Shown here: in pieces, positions 33,377 through 39,380 of the stretch
Layout of the letters: every line of letters starts with the position of its first letter
Position numbering within the stretch: position 1 is the stretch's first letter
Source: Planctomycetales bacterium
GTDB taxonomy: Bacteria > Planctomycetota > Planctomycetia > Isosphaerales > Isosphaeraceae
Length of the DNA stretch: 39,380 nt
Direction: 5' to 3'
Assembly: GCA_027459775.1 (NCBI GenBank)
Contig: DAIDHE010000263.1
Coordinates: 1-39,380 of the forward strand
The notes under the pieces: generated by a model
Seen by the model: only the letters and a program-made list of their open reading frames with translations
Told to the model about the DNA's origin: nothing
Databases searched by the model: none
Made by a program: the position numbers and the translations under genes

Positions 33377-34156
33377 TTACCCCGCGGCCGGAGCGGGCTG
33401 CCGGCGGGTTGCGCGGGGGCCGGCGGGCAGAATGGGCGGGTCGACCGCCGGATCCGGAGCGGCGTACTCGGTCTTGACCCATTCGCGGAAGAGCGCGGGC
33501 TGGTGAGCAAGACCCTTGGTCTTGAGCCAGGCCGCGTATTCGCGCAGGGGTTCGTGAAGATGCTCGGGGCCAAACAGCGGAACGTGGCCGAACTCGAGCG
33601 AGAAGGCGCCCTCGGCCTCCTGGGGAGACACCCCCTTGCGCACGAGCAAGTAAAGCGCCGACGCCAGCCCCGTGCGATCCGCCCCCGACTTGCAATGGAC
33701 CAGCAACGGATACCGACAACGCTCGAGCAAATCGATGATCATCAACAGCTCGCGGCGACGTGGGCGGCGGGTGGCGTTCAGGGGTAGATCGTAAAAGGCC
33801 ACGTGGTGGGTTTCCGCTTGCTCGATTTCGCCTTGATACCACCAATCGGAGGGGCCGCCGCCGCGGAGGTTCAAGATCGAGCGAATGCCGTATTGCTCGA
33901 TCCAGCGCCCGAGCTCCGCCGTTGGCTGGGCCGATCGCACGACCCGGCCCGAGTCCAGGACGGCGAGATTGCCGCTGAACCACGGGCCGCGGAAGGTCCA
34001 GCACACGCTGGCCACGCAGACGAACGTCACGGCCGCGGCCAGCGCGAGCCAGAGCCGCCAGCGCCGCCGCCGCCGTTCCGCGCACGGGGACGATTTGATC
34101 GTCGCCACGATGGATGGGTCTTCGATCACGCTGGAAAAGTATCGATAAAACGTCAC
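33377..34156 (-). CDS. Membrane-anchored dual-specificity (tyrosine) phosphatase
   Basis: A 259-residue protein with one N-terminal membrane helix (about residues 34-54, WRLWLALAAAVTFVCVASVC) and a cysteine-dependent phosphatase domain. The P-loop is LLVHCKSGADRTGLA, the C-x5-R signature followed by TG. The upstream NLRGG block and the SAQPTAELGRWIEQYGIRSI motif fit the family of eukaryotic-like DSPs found in many bacteria. The start is a GTG without a clear ribosome site, and no ATG lies nearby, so the exact start is uncertain. It lies 138 nt downstream of the Wza-like gene on the same strand, which may reflect regulation of exopolysaccharide export by dephosphorylation (inference). The stop is TAA. 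Confidence 0.85.
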   Translation of the reverse strand: MTFYRYFSSVIEDPSIVATIKSSPCAERRRRRWRLWLALAAAVTFVCVASVCWTFRGPWFSGNLAVLDSGRVVRSAQPTAELGRWIEQYGIRSILNLRGGGPSDWWYQGEIEQAETHHVAFYDLPLNATRRPRRRELLMIIDLLERCRYPLLVHCKSGADRTGLASALYLLVRKGVSPQEAEGAFSLEFGHVPLFGPEHLHEPLREYAAWLKTKGLAHQPALFREWVKTEYAAPDPAVDPPILPAGPRATRRQPAPAAG

Positions 34157-34209
34157 GACGTCTACCGCGAATCGGGGGAGGACGGAACTTGACCTCGATC
34201 AACGAGATC

Positions 34210-34246
34210 AGCCGGCGCTCCCTTCTTTTGAAGGAGAGCGCCGGCT
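34210..34246 (-). terminator. Strong hairpin after the Wza-like gene
   Basis: AGCCGGCGCTCCCTTC and GAAGGAGAGCGCCGGCT pair around a TTTT loop with one bulge, giving a stem of about 16 bp. It lies between the Wza-like gene (34295) and the phosphatase. No T-tract follows on either strand, so it may be a transcript-stabilising hairpin or a weak terminator. Confidence 0.5.
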
Positions 34247-34294
34247 GGGCGGGTCAAAGCTCGTTGGGGTCAAGCCATTCGGGGCTGGGTCAGG

Positions 34295-35236
34295 CTATCT
34301 CGCACCGGGTTCGAGGGGAAGCTGGGGCGGGATTCGGCCCCCCGCCCCGGCCGCCCCGCCGAATCCACCTGTCGCGGGCAAGGCGGCGTACTTGACGGCC
34401 CGGATCGTGAACGAGGATTGCAGGATCGAGCCCATGACCGACTGGAACGGGGCCACCAGGCGATCGAGGAAGACGGTGAACCGGACGATCGGGTCGCGAT
34501 AGACGATGATGCGGTCGCCCGGCATGAGCTGATAGTTGGTGGTCGGATCGCCGCCGCTGGTGATCGCCGCCAGGTTGACCGGCAGCACCTGCTGGCAGCA
34601 TGCGCCCGGAGGGGCGGGCCGGACCAGGCGGATATTCTGGGGTGCGGCCGTGGGCATCAGCCCGCCGGCGAAATTGATCGCGTCGAGCACCGTCTCGTTC
34701 CCCGTGATCGGCATCCGCCCGGTGATCAACACGTCGCCCAGAACATAGTAATTCTTACTATTGTATGCCGTCACGTCGATGAAAACCATCGACGAATCCT
34801 TGGGCTCGACCAGGACCGGCTTGCCGTCGGGCCCCTTCTTTGGCTCGCCGGTGGCGCTGTCGAGATCGACGATGCCGAGCGCCTCGTCGCTCAGGTATTT
34901 CCGCAGGTGGAGGATGATTTTTTCCTTGGCCTCGGGAATGGTGAGCCCGGCGACATAGACGTCGCCATAGAAGCCCAGCGAGATCTTGCCGTCGGGTCGC
35001 ACCAGGCGCTCGCCGGAGATCGGTCGACCGGCCTGGGCCTCGAGGACCTCGACGATGACCATGTCGGGCGACTCGAGCACGTAGTCGGGCATCGAGACCT
35101 TGTCGAACTCGCGAGGGATGTGCCCGCTGGCGATCTTTTCCTCGGGAGTGGGCACGGTCTGACAGCCGCCCGCGGCGACGAGCGCCAGGGCCGCCAGCCA
35201 GGCGAGCGGTCGGTGGGTTCTCTTCCAGCGATCCAT
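34295..35236 (-). CDS. Wza-like polysaccharide export lipoprotein
   Basis: A 313-residue outer-membrane-type export protein. The signal ends in a lipobox, AALALVAAGGCQT with C25 as the lipidated residue. The polysaccharide export domain follows: YVLESPDMVIVEVLEA, PISGERLVRPDGKISLGFYG, VYVAGLTIPEAKEKIILHLR. An SLBB-type repeat is at YNSKNYYVLGDVLITGRMPI, TGNETVLDAINFAGG. The C-terminus is glycine-rich. The start at ATG 35236 is supported by GGAGGGAGAG about 4 nt upstream. It would form part of a capsule or exopolysaccharide channel; no glycosyltransferases are nearby in the window. The stop is TAG. A 192-nt gap separates it from the next upstream gene. Confidence 0.92.
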   Translation of the reverse strand: MDRWKRTHRPLAWLAALALVAAGGCQTVPTPEEKIASGHIPREFDKVSMPDYVLESPDMVIVEVLEAQAGRPISGERLVRPDGKISLGFYGDVYVAGLTIPEAKEKIILHLRKYLSDEALGIVDLDSATGEPKKGPDGKPVLVEPKDSSMVFIDVTAYNSKNYYVLGDVLITGRMPITGNETVLDAINFAGGLMPTAAPQNIRLVRPAPPGACCQQVLPVNLAAITSGGDPTTNYQLMPGDRIIVYRDPIVRFTVFLDRLVAPFQSVMGSILQSSFTIRAVKYAALPATGGFGGAAGAGGRIPPQLPLEPGAR

Positions 35237-35428
35237 GCGACTCTCCCTCCCCCGCACTCGAGCCTCGGGCCAATCCCTGGGGCGGCAAGCGACCCGAGCC
35301 CGGACCGGACTCGCCCACGCCCACCACCCGTTACGGGGACCGACCAGGGACCGTCGACTCCAATTCCTCTTGACACACATACAATCGGCACAATCGCTCG
35401 TTCGCTCAAATTGATTCCAACCGGAATC

Positions 35429-35968
35429 CTAGCGAGAGCGATCGGGGTAGTTGGCAGGCTGGCGATTAAAGTAGGCCCGCGGATAAGTCGAGCCAGGCTT
35501 GGTGCGATTGAAGTAGCGGGCGGCCAGTCCCCCCGGGGTCGAGGCGCTGCCGCGCTTCTGGGCGGCGGTCCGCCCGACCGGGTTCTGGCCCGGCGTGCCC
35601 GGCGTGCCCGGCCGGACCCCCGAGAGCCGCCCCGCGCCGACCCCCGTCATCTGGGCCTGATTCGCCAGCATCATCCAGCCCATCTGGTTCCGCGACATCG
35701 GAAACATGCTGCCGTAGAGCATGGGGGTCATATAAGGATTGTTAAACGCATTCACGGGGCCCGTCGACCCCGACCCGTCCAGGCCCGAGCCGCCGCCCGA
35801 GCCGCCAAGACCACCCCCTTGCCCCATCGGAAGCATGAACGGCACCGGCACGAACTGCGTTCCCGCGCCCGTGCTCGCCGCTCTCTGCCCAAAGGCCTCG
35901 CACTCCAGCGCCAGCACCGCCAGGCCCAACCAGATCCCCGTCAAAACACCCCGCCTCGAGACACCCAT
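35429..35968 (-). CDS. Secreted glycine-rich protein, hypothetical
   Basis: A 179-residue protein with an N-terminal signal peptide (MGVSRRGVLTGIWLGLAVLA, then CEAFGQ). It continues with VPVPFMLPMGQGGG, a glycine/serine-rich linker, and MGWMMLANQAQMTG. The C-terminus has an arginine/tyrosine-rich tail with two RxYFNR motifs (AARYFNRTKPGSTYPRAYFN). I do not know the family; it resembles small secreted proteins common in planctomycetes. ATG 35968 was chosen because the signal begins there; the frame extends to 36022. The stop is TAG. Confidence 0.7.
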   Translation of the reverse strand: MGVSRRGVLTGIWLGLAVLALECEAFGQRAASTGAGTQFVPVPFMLPMGQGGGLGGSGGGSGLDGSGSTGPVNAFNNPYMTPMLYGSMFPMSRNQMGWMMLANQAQMTGVGAGRLSGVRPGTPGTPGQNPVGRTAAQKRGSASTPGGLAARYFNRTKPGSTYPRAYFNRQPANYPDRSR

Positions 35969-36269
35969 CGCGAAAGCCTCCCGCGGAAGTCCACCCCTCG
36001 CACAGGCGGGACCGCCCCACATGCGCCAACCTCTTAACCATTCGTCTCACCAACCACCGGGAGAACACTCAAAGACCACAAGACCCGAAAATCCCTTGTA
36101 TTCCTCATTTACCTAAAATACGGAACTTCGCTTTATTCCCTATTTTCACTCCAGCAGGACGCTCCGTCGATCCGATCGAACCAGTCAGGAGCGGTTTAGT
36201 GAGGAGTTGGGGCTGCTTCCGCCCAGGAGACGGGAGGCGAGGGTACAACCGCGATCGGACGAGGCAAGG
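35969..36269. promoter_or_regulatory. A+T-rich divergent intergenic region
   Basis: No gene is visible. An A+T-rich island at about 36085-36150 (around TTTACCTAAAATACGGAACT) contrasts with the high GC around it. The region lies between the divergent secreted-protein genes 35429-35968 (minus) and 36270-37103 (plus), so it probably carries promoters for both. I see no confident -35/-10 pair. Confidence 0.4.
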
Positions 36270-37103
36270 ATGCGTACGAACTCGAGGAGTCGAGGGGCCG
36301 GTCTGGTTCTGACGGGGCTCGCCGTCGTGATCTTCGCGCCGGAGTGGGCGAACGCCCAGCAAACCGGCTTGTTTCCACTGGCCCCGATCCGGCGGCAGCG
36401 GACGCCGGTGGACCAGGAAGATCCGGTTTACAAGACATTCCGGCAAAAGTATTACGGCTATCACCCGACGTGCTGGCGGCGGTTCCCGGACGGCTGGGGT
36501 TGCCCGAGCAAGGAAGCTCCCGACCGCGTCAAGTCGTTCCGCGATGTGCCGCTTGGCCAGAAGGAAGAGCTGGGACCGCTGCGTGACGAAGGCCAGATGG
36601 ACGGGGAACGTCCGGAGGTCGACAGGCCGGCGATTCCGGCGGTGCCGGGTACGGATCGTTCGCCGTTCACACCGCTGGACAACGCGCCTGGCGGCGGCGC
36701 GGCCGGCGAGCGGCCCAAGCCGCCGGTGAACGACGATCCGTTCAACATTCCCGACGCGAAGCCCGCGCCTGACGCCACCCGGCCGCAAGCGCCCGCGACG
36801 CCCGCGCCCCGGCCAGCGCCTCCGCTCGACCTGGCGCCGCCGGTCGCTCCCGACGGGACCAAACCAGCTCCGCGCGCCTCCCGCGGTCCGGCCCCCGCGG
36901 CCGACTCCGCCGACGGCGAAGAAGGCCCGCTGCTCGCGCTGCCGTCGATCACGGCGCCGCCCGCCGACGAGAACGCCGTTTTCGATCCCGGCGCGACCCG
37001 CGTGCCGGCCGCCCAGCCGGTCGCGGACGCCCCGCCGCCGGCGCGCAGAGGGCTCATCAGCGGCTTCTTCAGCAGCCTGGGCTCGAGTTGGATTCGCCGT
37101 TAG
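36270..37103 (+). CDS. Secreted proline/alanine-rich protein with YHPTCWRRFPDGWGCP motif
   Basis: A 277-residue protein. A signal peptide (SRGAGLVLTGLAVVIFAPEW, ending ANAQ) is followed by PVYKTFRQKYYGYHPTCWRR and FPDGWGCPSKEAPD. This cysteine/tryptophan motif recurs in planctomycete secreted proteins (recalled). Nearly all of the rest is disordered proline/alanine/aspartate-rich sequence. A short hydrophobic RRGLISGFFSSLGSSWIRR end may contact the membrane. The ATG follows GAGGCAAGG. The two cysteines could form a disulfide. Function is unknown. The stop is TAG. Confidence 0.75.
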   Translation: MRTNSRSRGAGLVLTGLAVVIFAPEWANAQQTGLFPLAPIRRQRTPVDQEDPVYKTFRQKYYGYHPTCWRRFPDGWGCPSKEAPDRVKSFRDVPLGQKEELGPLRDEGQMDGERPEVDRPAIPAVPGTDRSPFTPLDNAPGGGAAGERPKPPVNDDPFNIPDAKPAPDATRPQAPATPAPRPAPPLDLAPPVAPDGTKPAPRASRGPAPAADSADGEEGPLLALPSITAPPADENAVFDPGATRVPAAQPVADAPPPARRGLISGFFSSLGSSWIRR

Positions 37104-37292
37104 AAGCCGTGCCAGAAAACCCAAACGCCCGCGTGCGATCTGGCCGACCCAGGTCGCTCGCGGTCGTTTTTGGGCCGTCGATCGGGCGGCCGGGACGCGC
37201 GATCCGGGGCGCGACCTGGTTACAATGAAGTCTCGGACGTGGCGAATCACTCACGGGCGTTGGGTTCGTTCGCGACCGCGGGACGAGACCGT

Positions 37293-38828
37293 ATGATCAG
37301 GCCGCCGGGACGTTTTTTCGCCGTTCTTTCGCTGGTTGTCGTGGGCCTGATCGCGACCGCGGTCGTGCTCGGCCTGATCGGCGACCTCCACGAGCGGTTC
37401 CACAAGCAGGCGCCCTGGATGGGGGCTGTCTTCCTGGGCCTGCTCGTGATCGTGCCCGCGGCGGGCGTGGTCTGGGGTTTTGTCGTCTGGCGTCGTTCGC
37501 GCGCGGCCGGGGCCCCCGTGGTCGCTCCCGAGGACGAGGTCGCTGCCGCCCGCGTCCAGGCCGAGGCGGCCCGGGCTCTGGTCGCGCGGATCGAGAATCC
37601 CGCGCTCAAGGCCGAGCTCTAGCGCGAGCTGGCCTTGCTCATGTCTGGCGGTCGGCGCGAGCTTCGGGTTGTGCTCTTCGGCACCGGCTCGGCGGGCAAG
37701 ACGTCGCTGGCGAGTGCGATTCTTGGCCGCGACGCCGGCCGCGCGCAGGCCGTCATCGGCACGACGCTCCAGGCGACGAGCCACGTTTACCACGCCGGCG
37801 GGGAAGCGGGCGTGGTGGTGCTCACCGACACGCCGGGTCTGGCCGAGATCGGCGCTGCCGGCTCGGAGCGCGAGCGCGAGGCCCGCGATCTCGCCGTCCG
37901 CGCCGACTTGCTCGTGTTCGTCGTCGACCACGACCTCCTCCGGGCCGAGTACGAGCCCCTGATCGCGCTGGCGCGGCAGGGCAAGCGCTCGGTCGTGTTT
38001 CTCAACAAGACCGACCGCTTGTCCGAGCCCGATCGCGCGCTGATCCTCGCCAAGCTGCGCGAGCGGCTGCGCGGCGTGATCGCGGCCGAGGACGTGATTG
38101 CCGGCGCGGCCGCCCCGCGCCCGCTCGCGGTCCGCCGCATTCGCCCCGACGGCACGGCCGAGACGGCCTTTGAGTCGCGCGGGCCTGAGGTCGAGCCGCT
38201 CCGCGTACGGATCCACGCGATCCTCAAGGGCGAGGGGGAAGCGCTCCACGCCGGCAACCTGCTGCTCCGCGCCCATTTGCTGGCGCGCAAGGCCCAGGAC
38301 CAGCTCGCGCTCGAGCGCGACGCGAAGGCCCAGGCCGTCATCGAGCGGTTCCAGTGGATCACGGCGGCGACCGTCTTCGCCAACCCGTTCCCCGCCGTCG
38401 AGCTCGTGGCCGGCGGGGCGGTGCAGTTGCAGATGATCTCGGAGCTCGCCGCGGTCTACGACGTCCCCTTGTCGGCCGCCCACGTCCGCATGATCGGCGG
38501 CCAGATGATCCAGACCCTGCTCAAGCTCGGCCTGCTCGAGACTGCGACCTCGCTCATCGCCGGGATCTTCAAGTCGTCGCTGGTCGGCTACGCGGCCGGA
38601 GGCGCGGTCCAGGCCGTCTCGCTCGCCTATCTCACCCACGTGTCGGGCGAGGCGTTCACCACCTATTTTCGCCGCGGCCAAACCTGGGGCGACGGCGGAA
38701 TCCAGGCCGAGCTCATCCGCCAGTTCGACCTCACCAGCCGCGTCGAGTTCCTCCAGGAATTCGCCCGCCAGGCCCTGAGCCACGCCTCGGCCCGCCTGAT
38801 GGGCGCGAACCGCGAAAGGCCAAAATGA
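37293..38828 (+). pseudogene. Membrane-associated GTPase (DUF697-type) interrupted by an in-frame TAG
   Basis: Read through the TAG, the frame encodes 511 positions of a GTPase with two N-terminal membrane helices (FFAVLSLVVVGLIATAVVLG, then APWMGAVFLGLLVIVPAAGV), a coiled linker, and a G domain: P-loop FGTGSAGKTS (about 129-138), LTDTPGLAEIG and VFLNKTDRL. The C-terminal DUF697-like part includes RFQWITAATVFANPFPAVEL and a QMIQTLLKLGLLETATSLIA helix. TAG at 37620-37622 (codon 110) falls in the linker between ENPALKAEL and RELALLMSGG without frame change, where CAG (Gln) would fit. The downstream half could restart at ATG 37641 as a soluble GTPase without its membrane anchor. Mutation, readthrough, genuine gene split or assembly error remain possible. 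The last bases overlap the amidase ATG. Confidence 0.8.
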
Positions 38829-39380
38829 ATCCCAGCCCCGGACCCATGCACAGCCCGTTTCCCTCGATCGCCCAACTCGGCCGCGCGCTCCGCGAGGGGC
38901 GGACGACTTGCCTCGCCATGCTCGAGGGCTGTCTCGGCCGGATCGACCGATTCGATCAACGGATCCAGGCGTGGGTGATCGTGGATCAGGAAGGCGCTCG
39001 CGCGCAAGCGCGGCGTCTGGACGGCGAGCTAACCGACGGTCATGACCGGGGTCCATTGCACGGCATTCCGATCGGGATCAAGGACATCATCGACGTGGCG
39101 GGTTTGCCGACGGCGAGCGGGTCGCGGCGCTGGGCTGAGCGCCGGGCCGCGAGCGACGCCGACGTGGTCGCCCGCCTGCGCCGGTCCGGCGCGGTCGTCA
39201 TGGGCAAGACGGTCACCACGGCCTATGCCTGGATCGACCCGCCGCGGACTCGCAACCCGTGGGATCTCGAGCACACGCCGGGCGGCTCGTCGTCGGGCTC
39301 GGCCGCGGCGGTCGCCGCCGGCATGTGCGCGGGCGCGGTCGGGAGCCAGACGGGCGGGTCGATCATCCGCCCGGCGTCGT
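38825..39380 (+). CDS. Amidase signature family protein (3' truncated)
   Basis: The first 185 residues of an amidase run off the window. The catalytic Lys is in HGIPIGIKDIIDVAGLPT, the cis-Ser in HTPGGSSSGSAAAVAAG and the nucleophilic Ser in GSQTGGSIIRPAS, so the Ser-cisSer-Lys triad is complete. The QTGGSIIRP sequence differs from the SDTGGSIRQP of GatA, so this is not the gatA at the other end of the window but a general amidase or allophanate-hydrolase-like enzyme. The ATG overlaps the GTPase stop in ATGA, implying coupling. The substrate is unknown. Confidence 0.9.
   Translation, partial: MNPSPGPMHSPFPSIAQLGRALREGRTTCLAMLEGCLGRIDRFDQRIQAWVIVDQEGARAQARRLDGELTDGHDRGPLHGIPIGIKDIIDVAGLPTASGSRRWAERRAASDADVVARLRRSGAVVMGKTVTTAYAWIDPPRTRNPWDLEHTPGGSSSGSAAAVAAGMCAGAVGSQTGGSIIRPAS

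Noticed and set aside
35369-35374. TTGACA on the plus strand as a -35 box
   Set aside because: No plus-strand gene starts downstream before the convergent minus-strand gene, and the -10 spacing is poor.
6808-38828. Full UAG-to-glutamine code reassignment
   Set aside because: TAG also ends several genes at sensible C-termini (for example 14560-14562, 16380-16382, 37101-37103), so a global change is not supported.
38825-39380. Right-end amidase as the missing 5' part of the left-end gatA on a circular molecule
   Set aside because: The nucleophile region QTGGSIIRP differs from the GatA pattern SDTGGSIRQP, so it is a different amidase.

Overview
The window is GC-rich, densely coded bacterial DNA with long antisense shadow frames. 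The gene repertoire points to Planctomycetota, probably an Isosphaeraceae-like or Gemmata-like lineage. This is inferred from a transamidation-type gatA-gatB pair, a GldA/GldFG/DUF4340 transport cluster, an HscC-type Hsp70 with a J-like partner, a serine hydrolase-NamZ fusion, a DUF4058 protein, and small secreted proteins of a kind I associate with planctomycetes. No 16S rRNA or other direct taxonomic marker is present.

Layout. Positions 2-2413 hold the end of gatA and all of gatB. Positions 2414-4870 are an accessory patch with dispersed repeats, three small hypothetical genes and a decayed antitoxin. A tRNA-Arg(ACG) and a Gfo/Idh/MocA oxidoreductase follow on the minus strand, headed by a degenerate repeat array. 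Positions 6808-12043 are a three-gene ABC export cluster: an ATPase broken by an in-frame TAG, a fused permease/GldG protein, and a DUF4340 protein. A hairpin terminator separates it from a convergent metallophosphoesterase.

Positions 13132-17637 look like a six-gene operon. It holds a radical SAM enzyme of the tetraether-lipid-synthase (Tes, MJ0619-like) type, a polytopic membrane protein, three tandem paralogues with a zinc ribbon plus membrane segments, and an Lgt-family protein with altered signature residues. I consider this the best candidate for an undescribed system, possibly membrane-lipid or lipoprotein modification.

Positions 17855-21651 carry ilvN, ilvC, an ExbB/ExbD pair and a DedA protein. 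A Phd-type antitoxin, a thiolase, aspS and a DUF4058 protein lie on the minus strand up to 26176. The serine hydrolase-NamZ fusion follows on the plus strand. Positions 28923-33088 (minus) are an hscC chaperone operon with a J-like protein and an unknown middle gene. Next come a membrane-anchored dual-specificity phosphatase, a Wza-like export lipoprotein and two small secreted proteins. The last genes are a DUF697-type membrane GTPase, also broken by an in-frame TAG, and an amidase that runs off the window.

Two otherwise intact genes carry a TAG where glutamine (CAG) would fit. TAG is also an ordinary terminator for several other genes here, so simple code reassignment is unlikely. Nonsense mutations, readthrough or assembly errors are the alternatives.
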